Counted from the first letter of the stretch, positions 1 to 9,034 are shown. The stretch is DNA of 64,000 nt from Thiorhodococcus mannitoliphagus (GCF_010915725.1 NZ_JAAIJR010000010.1:1-64000); one strand, 5' to 3'. Translations and numbers: made by a program. The notes: a model not told the origin generated them from the letters alone.

Positions 1-140
1 GACTCGCTCAAGAGCGCCTCGACCTCAACCTCGACGGCCCGCTGGATCAGCTGGCGTGCACCACGGCGCACCAACTCTTCCAGGGTCGTCGTCGGCAGCA
101 GGCTTGCGCTGTCCTTCGGCTTGCTCGTATCGTCTCTCAT
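1..140 (-). CDS. IS256-family transposase, N-terminal part (cut by window edge)
   Basis: Reading the minus strand from the ATG at 138-140 gives a protein beginning MRDDTSKPKDSASLLPTTTL, followed by an EELVRRGARQLIQ segment and an acidic VEVEVEALL helix. This order (short polar leader, 'LEELVRRGAR', then 'EVEVEALL') is the usual N-terminus of IS256/Mutator-type transposases, which move their element by a DDE cut-and-paste or copy-out reaction. Only 46 codons are inside the window, so the catalytic triad is not visible and intactness cannot be judged. The element end should lie between about 141 and 240, because the neighbouring glycosyltransferase homology resumes there. I could not pin the terminal inverted repeat without the other end. 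Confidence 0.7.
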   Translation of the reverse strand, partial: MRDDTSKPKDSASLLPTTTLEELVRRGARQLIQRAVEVEVEALLSE

Positions 141-241
141 GGCGCACCTCTTCGTTGCTGTTGTGTGTCTTGAACAACCACATTGTCAGCAACGGTGCGC
201 CGCCTTCCAAGCCCCGATCAGCCCGCGCTTATACACCAGAA

Positions 242-1306
242 TTCAGCATAGCTCGCCGCGTCTTGACCAGCCGCTTCGGGCGTACCGGTCTGGTGGGCAG
301 GGGCGTGGATTATCTGAGTTTTTATCTGAGCGCAGCTTGGAGGCTGCGGCGTCTGGTGCGTCCGGATGATCTGGTCGTGGCCATGACGGATCCGCCGCTG
401 TTGTCTGTGCTGGTGCGCTGGGCGCTGGTCGGACGGCGGGTGACGCAGGTCAACTGGTTACAGGATCTCTTTCCGGAGGTCGCCTCGGCTTTGCAGCTGC
501 GACTGGCGAGCGGCTCATTTGGACGGATGTTGCAGCGGTGGCGGGATGTTTCGTTGCGGGCGGCGGCGTTGAATGTCGTGATCGGCGAGCGGATGGCGGA
601 GCGGGTGCGGGAGGCTGGGGTCACGCCCGAGCGGGTGCGGGTGATTCACAATTGGGCGGATGACGAGGCGATTCGCCCCCTCTCCCCGGCGGCGAACCCG
701 CTGCGCCACGAGTGGGGGCTGACGGATGCCTTCGTGTTGGGTTACTCCGGCAATCTGGGGCGAGCACATGATGTTGCGACGGTGCTGGAAGCCGCCGAGG
801 TACTGCACGCGGATCCGGGTGTTGACGGGCAACGGGTCGTCTTGCTCTTCATCGGGAGCGGTCATCAGCTCTTGGAGCTCCGTGCGGAGTCGGTGCGGCG
901 GGGGCTCGACACGGTGCAGTTTCGTCCCTACCAGCCGCGGGAACGTCTGAGCGAGAGTCTGGGGGTCGCCGATGTGCATTGGATCTCACTGCGCCCGGCA
1001 CTGGAAGGCTTGATCGTTCCGAGCAAATTCTATGGCATCGCCGCCGCGGGGCGACCGGTGCTGTTCGTAGGCGATCACGACGGCGAGATAGCGCGCTTGT
1101 TGCGCACCCATGACTGCGGCACGGCTGTGGCGGAGAGGGATGGGCAGGCGTTCGCAGCAGCGGTGCGGCGACTGCGCGACGATCCAGGGTTGCGGCAGCG
1201 TCAGGGAGACAATGCCCGGCGGTTGCTGGAGGAGGGCTTCAAGCAGCGGTTGGCGTTAGGTGCGTGGGGGGGGATCGTCAGGGCATTATCGACGGGGGCG
1301 CAGTGA
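242..1306 (+). pseudogene. Glycosyltransferase family 4 (WbuB-like), 5'-truncated
   Basis: About 355 codons resemble WbuB-type GT4 enzymes, which transfer a sugar from a nucleotide sugar to a lipid carrier or polysaccharide. Visible blocks are TDPPLLSVL, the NWLQDLFPEVA region, a nucleotide-sugar domain with GYSGNLGRAHD, and a C-terminal GLIVPSKFYGIAAAGRPVLF segment. The usual N-terminal Rossmann strand and 'PPExGA' acceptor region (about 60-70 residues) are missing. Upstream of about 240 the frame stays open but the residues look unrelated, and an IS256-type transposase lies there on the other strand. I infer that the insertion removed or displaced the 5' end, so the protein is probably inactive. 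A GTG or TTG restart giving a short product cannot be excluded. Confidence 0.7.
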
Positions 1307-1464
1307 TTCGCCGATATTGGTTGTTACCTCGAAGCAGGAACTGGCCCTATGCAGCAGCCAATTGCTCGATGTCGTCAACATTGAAGCGACCGGCGAAACG
1401 GCGAAACGTGGCCCAGCCCCCGGGCAACCCAGCCCCCCCTCGAACACTTCGCGATGCGACGCCC

Positions 1465-3624
1465 TCACCAATGCTCAAGCCGACGAATGTCGGTCCGGGC
1501 TCGGCGCAGATGCTGAACGAGGGATCGCGCGAGTCTGAGCACCAGGGCGAGGGCGGCGGCATCCGTGGTGCGGTCGGCGAGATCCCCGATTGCCGCGCGA
1601 CTCAGCACCAGCAGCTCGGCGTCGCGGATGACCACGGCATCGGCCGAGCGGGGGCCTGGTTCGATGAAGGCGGTCTCGCCGAAATAGCCGCCGGGCCCGA
1701 TGCTGCTCAGGCGCTTGTAATGGTAGTCGCCGCTCGGCAGGCGCAGATCGATCACGCCCTGGATGACGAAATAGACGGCATCGCCGGGGGCGCCAACCTC
1801 GAATGGCCTGGCCTTGCGCGGGAGTTGCAGCTCCAGCATCAGCGGGCGCAGGGTCTCCAACACGCTGGCCTCGATACCGCGGAAGAGCGCGTTGTCTGCG
1901 ATCTCGATCCGCGTATCCATCGGCGTGGGCGGTCGGCCGAGCGCGCTCAAGAGCAAGTCTTCCGCGGCCTCTAGCGCCTTGTCGGTGCTCTTGAAGCTCG
2001 TCTTGATGTCAGGCTGGCTGTAGCCGAACGCAAATGCGCGCAGAAGCTTGTCCATCTTGTGAGCCTGCGCGGCGCCGCGATGGATGTTCGCGAACAGCAT
2101 GTGGCCGCCATGGGCGCGCAGGCGCAGCTTCATCTGACGAAAGAGGTCAAGCGCTGTCAAATCGACGGATTGCACACGGCGCATATTGATGACGATCCAG
2201 ACGGGGCGCTCGAGCAGCGTGGCTAGCTCGGTGAAGAGGCGATCGACCGTGCCAAAGAACAAGTGGCCGCGCAGCTCGATGTAGACGATGCGATCGCCGT
2301 GCTCGTCCAGCAGCGCATGGTCCTCCTTGCTGCGCAGGCGCAGTGAGCGCAGCTCGCGGCCGGTGCTGCGGGTATGGATCGTATGGGCGCGGATCTGGTC
2401 GCGGAGAAAGAGCACCATGGCCCCAAGTGCCCCGACGCCGACGCCGATGATCAGGTCGAAGTAAAGCGTAGAGGCAACGACCACCAGGGCGAGGAAGCCG
2501 TCGATGCGGGTTCTGGGCTGGCGCAGCCAAAGCAGCACCCGCCACTCCAACATGGTGAAGCCAACGTAGATGATGACGCCGGCGAGCACGCTGATGGGTA
2601 GGTAGCGACCGATCGGTCCGGCCACCGCGAGCAGTAAGATGAAACCGAGACTGGCGACCACGGCTGGCCAGCGCCGCCCCCCGGCGCCGATTGCCACCAG
2701 GGTTGATCCTTTGGTCCCGCCGCCACCAATTCCGCCGAGCAAGCCGGCAAGAATCTGGCCCACCCCCTGGCAGGCCAGCTCACCACGCGCCTTGTGACGG
2801 CATCCCGTTGCCGAATCTGCCACCACTGCCGTGACCAGACAGTCGATTGAGGCCAGCACCGCCAGTGCGATGGCGGCAGGGAAGAGCAGATCCCAGCGCA
2901 GTGCAGTCAGCGCAGCCCAACTCAGATCGAGATGGATGCCCTCAAGCTCTGGTATGGCGCCTACCATCCAGGCGTCCGGTAGCGGAACGGGCGCGAGCGC
3001 GGCCGCCGAATGAAAGGCGACCAATCCGACGATCAGCCCTCCGATGATGGCCGGCATCCGGGGTAGGAGCCGAGGCGTTAGCTTGATGGCGGCGAAGGTC
3101 ACAATGGCGGTCGCTGCAGGCAGCCAGCTCCAGATCTCTGGGATCGCGTCGCCGGGTCTCGCCAACAAGGGCGAGAGCTGCGAGCGCATCATGAGGATCC
3201 CGATGGCGGTCACGAGACCGGCCACCATGGGGTAGGGGATGAACTTGATCAATTGTCCGCCACCGCTCAGCGCGATGACGAGTTGAATCAATCCGGCGAG
3301 CACGACCAGCACGGCGAGCGCGACCACGGCGCTCCCACCCGAGATCCCCTCGGCGCTGAGCGTTGCCATCGACGCGATCAGCAGCATGGTTACCGGACCG
3401 TTCGGGGCGCTGATCATGCCACGGGTGTAGCCGCCGATCCCGGACACGAGCGACAAGGCTGCGGCGCCGATGAGTCCTGACAGCGCCCCGGCGGCGGCGC
3501 CCAGCCCCATGGCGCTGAAGAGCCCGACGCCCAGGCCCATGGATTGCGGGAGCGCGACCGCAGCGCCCGCCAAGCCGCCAAGCCAGTCGCCGATCGTTAG
3601 CCGATTCTCGGTGCCGTTTTTCAA
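1465..3624 (-). CDS. SulP-family anion transporter with STAS and cyclic-nucleotide-binding domains
   Basis: A 719-residue inner-membrane transporter of the SLC26/SulP family, which moves sulfate, bicarbonate or other anions. Residues 15-410 are hydrophobic and Gly-rich with family features such as ALPQSMGLGVG and PNGPVTMLL. Residues about 430-545 form a STAS domain (DLTALDLF), and about 575-705 form a cyclic-nucleotide-binding fold with PGGYFGETAF and a following PRSADAVV, close to the phosphate-binding cassette pattern FGE...R(S/T)A. Transport may therefore respond to a cyclic nucleotide. No ATG lies in frame near the start, and a TTG at 3622-3624 is the best initiation codon. The substrate is unknown. 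It faces the truncated glycosyltransferase tail to tail, with 158 bp between. Confidence 0.85.
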   Translation of the reverse strand: MKNGTENRLTIGDWLGGLAGAAVALPQSMGLGVGLFSAMGLGAAAGALSGLIGAAALSLVSGIGGYTRGMISAPNGPVTMLLIASMATLSAEGISGGSAVVALAVLVVLAGLIQLVIALSGGGQLIKFIPYPMVAGLVTAIGILMMRSQLSPLLARPGDAIPEIWSWLPAATAIVTFAAIKLTPRLLPRMPAIIGGLIVGLVAFHSAAALAPVPLPDAWMVGAIPELEGIHLDLSWAALTALRWDLLFPAAIALAVLASIDCLVTAVVADSATGCRHKARGELACQGVGQILAGLLGGIGGGGTKGSTLVAIGAGGRRWPAVVASLGFILLLAVAGPIGRYLPISVLAGVIIYVGFTMLEWRVLLWLRQPRTRIDGFLALVVVASTLYFDLIIGVGVGALGAMVLFLRDQIRAHTIHTRSTGRELRSLRLRSKEDHALLDEHGDRIVYIELRGHLFFGTVDRLFTELATLLERPVWIVINMRRVQSVDLTALDLFRQMKLRLRAHGGHMLFANIHRGAAQAHKMDKLLRAFAFGYSQPDIKTSFKSTDKALEAAEDLLLSALGRPPTPMDTRIEIADNALFRGIEASVLETLRPLMLELQLPRKARPFEVGAPGDAVYFVIQGVIDLRLPSGDYHYKRLSSIGPGGYFGETAFIEPGPRSADAVVIRDAELLVLSRAAIGDLADRTTDAAALALVLRLARSLVQHLRRARTDIRRLEHW

Positions 3625-3920
3625 GTCGCCTAGTCGTATGCGTGCAAGAGGGATCCTCCGATTGTTACCATAAGATGACAGTTATGTTACGAAACGTCTA
3701 GGCTCTCGCCGCCCGTTTCGTCCGCAGGCCGAAGGTGGCGTACAGCTAGATGCGCGTCATTCCGCCGAGCGCGGATTGCACCCCGCAGTTCGCCTACGAG
3801 GTCATGACCAAGGGGAATGCCGCGAGGTTCAGTGGCGATGAGTGTTCGGCCGTCGATCTGGCGTTGGACGTGGATGACTTCGCCCGGTCCGACAACCTTC
3901 GAGTAGCTTGAGGCGACGCC

Positions 3921-5135
3921 TCAGCGCTCCTCGATCGCATGGAGACTGTACCGCTTCGAGGCGCGGCTCGGCCGGTCTGGGGTGATTCGAGTCGGCAGTC
4001 CCATTGCCTGAAGATAGGCGTCCGTGCTGGCCTCGATCTCATAGCGACGGATCCCCGTCTGCAGGGCGTGTCCGGGAAGCGGGTCATCCAGTGTCGCCAG
4101 AATGGCGTGTGCCAGGGCCTCATCATCGCCAACTGGAACCAGGGGGCCGTAGCCTCCCTGATCGAGAATCTCCCGCGGACCGCTCGGGCAGTCGGTGGAG
4201 ACGACTGGTGTTCCGACCGCCATGGCCTCGATCAGCACGAAGCCAAGTCCCTCCCATCGCGAGCTGAGGACGAAAAGCGCTGCATGGGCCATGTAGGCAT
4301 AGGGTTGCGGGACATAGCCCAGCAGGTCGACGTCCTGCGCGACCCCGAGAGACTCGGCCTGATCGAGCAGCCGCTCGCGCGCGGCACCCTTGCCGATGAT
4401 CATCAGGCGGCACGGTCGCGCGGCGCGGACGCGGGCGAAGGCGCGCAGCAGGGTCGCGAAATCCTTTCGCCCGCAGAGTTCGCCGACACCCAGGATGACC
4501 GGGATGCCGGGCTGTTCGAACCAGGGATGATCCGGGCGCGGCTGTTCGGCGTCGAAGAGGCTGGCTGGCGCCACGGGCGATGGCACCGACCGGATCCGTT
4601 CACGGGCCAGCCCGGTGTAGGCGGCCATGTCGTCCGCGACGCCGTCGCTGGTGACGATGACCTGATCGGCCATCGGGTAGAGGTGTCCCATCGAATTGCG
4701 CTGGATCCAGCGCTCCAGTGGGCCACGGGAGGCCAGGTCGATCGAGATGGTCGTCCCGGAACTCAGCACGAGACGCGTCGGCACGCGCGCCAGCGCCCGC
4801 GCGAGCAAGGCTGTGCGGTTGACGCGGTCTTTGTCCGAAAGCATCACCACGGGCTGGGCACGGCGCAGATAGCGGACGATCGCCGGCAAACAGGCGTATG
4901 TGTGACGCGAGCCAAGGTCGACGATGGAGACGCCCTCCGGGACCTCGTCGAGATCCGGCCCATGCCGCCGCACCTTCAGAAGATCCACCCGATAGCCGCG
5001 TCGGGCGAGGGCAGGGATGAGATGCGCCGCCGCGCGGTCGACCCCGCTGTGCCCCGAGGTCGAGAAGAAGCAGGCAATGCGGTTCGGGTCCGACATCGCG
5101 GAGGAGGTTAGGGGTCGCTGCAACCACTGTGTCAT
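3921..5135 (-). CDS. Glycosyltransferase family 4
   Basis: A roughly 404-residue retaining glycosyltransferase with two Rossmann-like halves. The N-terminal half has FFSTSGHSGVDRAA (donor/acceptor loop) and ARVPTRLVLSSGT. The C-terminal half has ILGVGELCGRKDFATLL and the GT4 EX7E motif in EGLGFVLIEAMAVGTPVVS, which holds the nucleotide sugar. I chose the ATG at 5133-5135 because GTGAGGCA lies 8 nt upstream. An internal ATG at 5094-5096 (MSDPNRIACFF) would fit the domain start better but lacks a purine-rich site. The Gdx-like exporter gene lies just upstream on the same strand, so the two may be cotranscribed, although no shared function is evident. The likely role is in cell-surface polysaccharide; substrate unknown. 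Confidence 0.85.
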   Translation of the reverse strand: MTQWLQRPLTSSAMSDPNRIACFFSTSGHSGVDRAAAHLIPALARRGYRVDLLKVRRHGPDLDEVPEGVSIVDLGSRHTYACLPAIVRYLRRAQPVVMLSDKDRVNRTALLARALARVPTRLVLSSGTTISIDLASRGPLERWIQRNSMGHLYPMADQVIVTSDGVADDMAAYTGLARERIRSVPSPVAPASLFDAEQPRPDHPWFEQPGIPVILGVGELCGRKDFATLLRAFARVRAARPCRLMIIGKGAARERLLDQAESLGVAQDVDLLGYVPQPYAYMAHAALFVLSSRWEGLGFVLIEAMAVGTPVVSTDCPSGPREILDQGGYGPLVPVGDDEALAHAILATLDDPLPGHALQTGIRRYEIEASTDAYLQAMGLPTRITPDRPSRASKRYSLHAIEER

Positions 5136-5149
5136 GACGGCTGCCTCAC

Positions 5150-5476
5150 TCAATGCCCCGACACGAACTTGAGACCGACGATGCCGACGACGATCAGCCC
5201 AACGAAGAAGAAACGCGCCAAGGTCGCGGGCTCATGGAACAGCAGGATCCCCAGCACGAAGGTGCCGACGGCGCCGATGCCGGTCCAGACGGCGTAGGCC
5301 GTCCCCATGGGGATGGTCTTCTGGGCGATCAGCAGCAAGGCGCCGCTGGCGACCATGCAGAGGCCGGCGAAGCCGATCCAGCCCCAACGCAGGCCGGACT
5401 CCGCCAGCCCGAGCTTGAGTCCGACCGGCCAGCCCCACTCGAACAGACCCGCGATCACCAGGTACAGCCAGGCCAT
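5150..5476 (-). CDS. Small multidrug resistance (SMR) transporter, Gdx/SugE-like
   Basis: A 108-residue protein with four transmembrane helices. The essential membrane glutamate is Glu13 in GLFEWGWPVGLK, a pattern seen in the SugE/Gdx branch of SMR proteins, which export guanidinium with proton antiport as antiparallel dimers. The conserved PMGTAYAVWTGIGAVG loop and a late GLIVVGIVGLK helix are present. The start is the ATG at 5474-5476, with CGGAGG six bases upstream. I looked for a guanidine riboswitch in the leader and did not see the conserved ACGR loops. The exact substrate (guanidinium or quaternary ammonium) is inferred from the motif only. Confidence 0.88.
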   Translation of the reverse strand: MAWLYLVIAGLFEWGWPVGLKLGLAESGLRWGWIGFAGLCMVASGALLLIAQKTIPMGTAYAVWTGIGAVGTFVLGILLFHEPATLARFFFVGLIVVGIVGLKFVSGH

Positions 5477-5584
5477 GTTGTCCTCCGAATCGTGATGTCG
5501 AGAGACCCAGGCCGGCGTGATAGACGCCAAATAGGGTCGCTGATGTGGATGCTAGGCCGAGCTGGACGCGGAGGGCGTTGCCGC

Positions 5585-5885
5585 CGGCGGCGCAGACCAA
5601 TGCCCCCTCGGCGACGGACTTGGGCTCGGGCGGATCGGCCGCATCGCCCGGTGTCATCATGGCCACGCCGTATTCGTTGAAGACGTCCAGGATGTTGCGG
5701 TTCAGCGCCGAGTAGACCCGTGGTGCGCTCGGCGGCCTGTTTCAGCATGGCTTTTACCCGGCGCCACGGGTCTCTTGGCCGATACCCGCGGTCGTATGCA
5801 GGATCAAGTCCCTGCCGGCTCGCCAACGCAGTGTAATTGATCACCTCGCTGGGCGGCACCATGGTATTCGGCCTCACTGACAAGG
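5585..5885 (-). pseudogene. MscS-type mechanosensitive channel remnant
   Basis: Pieces of an MscS C-terminal domain can be read on the minus strand in different frames. One frame gives a PNTMVPPSEVINYTALASRQ segment (compare 'IPNS...SEVVNYSALARRRG' of MscS). A second frame gives LILHTTAGIG ('LHTTVTIGY'). The first frame returns for DPWRRVKAMLKQAAERTTGL. After a loss of roughly 40 residues another frame gives YSALNRNILDVFNEYGVAMM and then TPGDAADPPEPK. The segments are in the right order, so this is a decayed mscS with at least two frameshifts and one internal deletion. No transmembrane or pore helix survives. Two intact MscS-superfamily genes exist elsewhere in the window. Confidence 0.7.
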
Positions 5886-6203
5886 AACGACTGAGTCCTC
5901 CCAGGTTCCTTGGCGACTCGTGCGTGCATGTCCTGCTCTCAGACCCCGGCGGAGTTTCCCTGTGCAGGCTTCGCAGGCGAGATCGCTCCCGCACCAAGCA
6001 ACACTCGGTTGCGCTGGATGGCCAGTCCTTTCCGGCTCGGGACTTGCCCCCGCCGGGTCGGTCGCAAGAAGGAGTTTCCGATTCGCTTATCCGTTCGCTA
6101 TCTTCCTCTCCTTCCAGGCGTTGCCTGGCGCAACGAAACGACGACCAAGGCCCGATTTCTCGAAATTGATGAAATCCCCACGGCAAGATACAAAATGAAA
6201 AGG

Positions 6204-6225
6204 CCGCATTTCCGTCTGGATGCGG
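6204..6225. promoter_or_regulatory. Small hairpin just before the CPA1 antiporter ribosome-binding site; preceding DNA is empty
   Basis: CCGCAT and ATGCGG form a 6-bp stem with a 10-nt loop, directly followed by TTTAGGAGCC, the ribosome-binding site of the antiporter gene. A hairpin this close could modulate translation, but the stem is short. The stretch from about 5886 to 6203 holds no gene I can support on either strand. Confidence 0.3.
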
Positions 6226-6240
6226 TTTAGGAGCCTCGCC

Positions 6241-7446
6241 ATGTACGCAGACCTCACCATCGTCGGCCTGTTTGTCTTCATCTACAGTGCCATTGCTGGC
6301 GGTGTGGAGCGCACGCCACTCACCGGCCCCATCGTCTTCACCGCCTTTGGCCTGGCGCTCGGGCCCGTCGGGCTCGGCTGGCTGCATCTGGGTATCGACC
6401 GCGAAGGTCTGCGTACCCTGGCGGAGCTGACCCTCGCCCTGGTCCTGTTCACGGACGCGGCCAATGCGAATCTCTCGGTCCTGGGCAAGAGCTGGCGCAT
6501 CCCTGAGCGACTGCTCGGCATGGGTTTGCCGCTGACCATCCTGCTGGGATTCGCGGTCGGGGTGCTGTTGTTCCCTGAACTCGGGTGGTTTGAGATCGCG
6601 ATCCTCGCGACCATGCTCGCCCCAACCGATGCCGCGCTCGGCAAGGCCGTCGTCACCAATGCGTCCGTCCCGCCAGACGTGCGCGAGGGGCTCAACGTGG
6701 AGAGCGGCCTCAACGACGGCATCTGCGTGCCCATCTTGCTCGCCTTGCTGGCCCTGGCGACCGGCGTCGAGCAGTATCGGCTGGGGTTCAGTCTGGGGTA
6801 TTTCGCCGAGGCGATCGGCATCGGCGTTGCCGTGGGCGTCGCGGTCACCTTGACCGCGATCGGGCTCTTGCGTCTCAGCACCCGTCACGGCTGGATCACC
6901 GAGACCTGGCGGCAGCTCCCCGTGGTGGCGCTCGCCTTGTCTTGCTTCGCCTTGGCCCAGTTGCTGGGCGGCAGCGGCTTCATCGCCGCCTTCGCGGGCG
7001 GCCTCCTGTTCGGCGCCTTGGCGAAGCAGGAGAAGCATGCATTGCTGCTCGCCGCCGAGGGCACCGGCGACACCCTGGCCCTTATGACCTGGGTGGTCTT
7101 CGGTGCCGGGGTGGTGGGCCAAACGGTGGGTTACTTCAGCTGGTCCGTGCTCCTCTATGCAATGCTCAGCCTCACCCTGATCCGGATGCTGCCGGTCTAC
7201 CTTTCCCTGCGGGGGCTGCCGTTGCGGGCTAACGCCAAGCTCTTTATCGGCTGGTTCGGGCCTCGCGGCCTGGCCAGCATCGTGTTCGGCATCATGGTGT
7301 TCAGCGCCGACCTGCCCGGCGGCGACACCCTGAGCGTGGCCCTGGTCTGCACCATCCTGTTGAGCATCCTGCTACACGGCCTAACCGCCAATCCGCTGGT
7401 TGCCTTACTCGCCCGGGCCTCGCGCCGCGACGGGGAGATCCGATGA
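6241..7446 (+). CDS. CPA1-family Na+(K+)/H+ antiporter (NhaP-type)
   Basis: A 401-residue polytopic membrane protein with about 12 hydrophobic segments. Diagnostic CPA1 motifs are APTDAALGKAVV (helix with the Thr-Asp unwound region) and NVESGLNDGICVPI, whose ESGLNDG holds the conserved Asn-Asp pair for cation/proton exchange. GWFGPRGLASIVF near residue 340 is the typical late Arg-containing helix. The protein exchanges cytoplasmic Na+ or K+ for H+. The start ATG follows TAGGAGCCTCGCC, a good ribosome-binding site. There is no C-terminal TrkA or cNMP domain, so it is a short form. Its ion specificity cannot be read from sequence. It belongs with the Na+-related genes that dominate the window. 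Confidence 0.88.
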   Translation: MYADLTIVGLFVFIYSAIAGGVERTPLTGPIVFTAFGLALGPVGLGWLHLGIDREGLRTLAELTLALVLFTDAANANLSVLGKSWRIPERLLGMGLPLTILLGFAVGVLLFPELGWFEIAILATMLAPTDAALGKAVVTNASVPPDVREGLNVESGLNDGICVPILLALLALATGVEQYRLGFSLGYFAEAIGIGVAVGVAVTLTAIGLLRLSTRHGWITETWRQLPVVALALSCFALAQLLGGSGFIAAFAGGLLFGALAKQEKHALLLAAEGTGDTLALMTWVVFGAGVVGQTVGYFSWSVLLYAMLSLTLIRMLPVYLSLRGLPLRANAKLFIGWFGPRGLASIVFGIMVFSADLPGGDTLSVALVCTILLSILLHGLTANPLVALLARASRRDGEIR

Positions 7447-7462
7447 GCAAAGGGGATGGCCG

Positions 7463-8731
7463 CTACCAATTGTCATACTGCACGGGCGCCCGGACATGCG
7501 CTTCCAGCAGTTGCGGTTCCTGGCTCGCGGGTCCGTCACTCACCTGCTCAACGGTGAGTTCGAATCGCCATCTATCGCCAAAGTCGAACAGGAAGTCGAT
7601 CCGCATCCCTGCGCGAAGCGCAAGGTCGCCGACCTTGATCTCATCGGCGACGTATTCGGACTCGCCCGCCAAATTGGGGTGATCGATCGCGATGGTGCGG
7701 CCGAAGCGGCCCTGATAGCTGAAGCGATACAGATGGTCACTGTCATCGAAGTCGAAGGCGGCGAGAATGGTGTCCGCGAGGTCGTCGACATCGGTCTCGC
7801 CCCCAATGGCGATCCGCCGCCAGCAATCCGCTCCCAGCGACACCTTGAACAGATGTTGGCCGGCTTGGAAAGGGGGCTCGGGGATCTCCAGTTCCTGGCG
7901 CCAGTCGGGGATCTGCGGGCGCACGAGCTGGCTCCAATGCTCGAAACGCGCCAGGGAGTCGAAAAAGTCTGCGGTGTCGAGGATTGGCATGTCCGATTCA
8001 GCCTCGGGCACCAGAGATTGTTGGCGCATGAAGGCCGCAAAGTGGCCCAGCAAGGCGCGTCCCCACGCGCTGAGGTCGACCCGCTCGGGCTGCCAGCCCT
8101 TGCCTTCCATCGGCGGCATGGCCCGCAGTTCGACCAAGCCGAAGAGATCCAGCAACGCCAGATGGTGGATGCCGGGAGAATACCGGAGCAGTTCCGCGTC
8201 CTGAGGTGTCTCGAACGTCAGGGGACCCCTGTTCGGCAACATCTTAAGAAATTGGACGACTCTCATCGACGCATCTCCGCCCCAGCTTTCGCGCTCGCCG
8301 ATCATCTCCTCACTGGAGCGGCCCCACCAGGCCTTCAGCAAGGCAAAATAGCGCTCGGCCGCGTTGAGGGAGCACCAGGAGGCGAGGACGGCGGGGTCGA
8401 GATGCAGACGTGGTTTCTTGGATGCCGTGTCGATCCACGCCAGTCCACTGGCGCGCAGCACCAGATAGAGACCATTGATGTGCGGATAGGATTTCTGCAT
8501 GGCGCGCTTCAACCCCAGTTCCAGTGGGTGCGTGAGATGCTGATTGATCGACTCCAGGGTCTTCATGGCGAATTGATGGCCGGGGGTAACCGGCAGCCCC
8601 TGATCGCCAATCAGGCCAAGCAGGGCCTCGAAGTCGTGCAGGATGCTTCCCGGCGGCTGCCGTTCGAAATCCGGTGTATCGAGCTGGTGGCCGGGTGTCA
8701 ATGTGCGTGCGGGAGTCTGGGGTTTGGTCAT
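7463..8731 (-). CDS. Uncharacterised protein with a C-terminal pRiA4b ORF-3-like (IS1096 TnpR-like) domain
   Basis: A 422-residue soluble protein. The first 270 residues are not recognised; they carry WCSLNAAERYFALLKAWWG and are largely helical. The last 150 residues contain FKVSLGADCWRRIAI, then DDLADTILAAFDFDDSDHL, YRFSYQGRFG and LFDFGDRWRFELTVE. That series is characteristic of the plasmid pRiA4b ORF-3-like family, small alpha/beta domains often linked to mobile elements but of unknown biochemistry. It starts at ATG 8729-8731. It converges with the antiporter gene (16 bp apart). Function unknown. Confidence 0.7.
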   Translation of the reverse strand: MTKPQTPARTLTPGHQLDTPDFERQPPGSILHDFEALLGLIGDQGLPVTPGHQFAMKTLESINQHLTHPLELGLKRAMQKSYPHINGLYLVLRASGLAWIDTASKKPRLHLDPAVLASWCSLNAAERYFALLKAWWGRSSEEMIGERESWGGDASMRVVQFLKMLPNRGPLTFETPQDAELLRYSPGIHHLALLDLFGLVELRAMPPMEGKGWQPERVDLSAWGRALLGHFAAFMRQQSLVPEAESDMPILDTADFFDSLARFEHWSQLVRPQIPDWRQELEIPEPPFQAGQHLFKVSLGADCWRRIAIGGETDVDDLADTILAAFDFDDSDHLYRFSYQGRFGRTIAIDHPNLAGESEYVADEIKVGDLALRAGMRIDFLFDFGDRWRFELTVEQVSDGPASQEPQLLEAHVRAPVQYDNW

Positions 8732-8770
8732 GAGATCACCATGGTCTTTGATCCGTGTCGTCCTCTAAGA

Positions 8771-8864
8771 AAGTGTCCATCAACGGCTTCCCCCCTTTCG
8801 CAAAGGGGGGCCAGGGGGGATTTCGGGCGGGATCGCTCGCATCGGGAAATAATTGATGGGCGCT
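8771..8864. repeat. MITE-like dispersed repeat, copy A
   Basis: A 94-bp element with AAGTGTCCATCAA at the left and TTGATGGGCGCT at the right, which are imperfect terminal inverted repeats. Between them sit CCCCCTTTCGCAAAGGGGGG (a palindromic core) and GGGGGGATTTCGGGCGG. A second copy with the same order lies at 43434-43524. It occupies the 303-bp gap between atpG and the pRiA4b-like gene; the rest of that gap shows nothing else. Nonautonomous transposable repeats of this shape are common in Chromatiales-type genomes, but I cannot confirm the family here. Confidence 0.6.
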
Positions 8865-9034
8865 CTCTAAACGACGCTCAGCGTGATCTCTCGACTTTGG
8901 CGTCGCAGGCTCTGCAGTGAGCGGACTCCGACGGGTGTGAGACGCTGATATCGAGCAGTCCTGGTTGATCGACAACCAGAGTCGATGCCTAGCTTACAGG
9001 GAAGGCTCAGAATCATCCGCGCAGAATGATTGGT

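Noticed and set aside
3750-3911. 53-codon plus-strand frame starting MRVIPPSADCTPQ between SulP and the GT4 gene
   Set aside because: It has a stop directly before its ATG and no ribosome-binding site or recognisable family; too weak to call a gene.
5477-5560. Possible guanidine riboswitch upstream of the Gdx-like gene
   Set aside because: The conserved paired hairpins with ACGR loops of the mini-ykkC class, and the ykkC core, could not be found.
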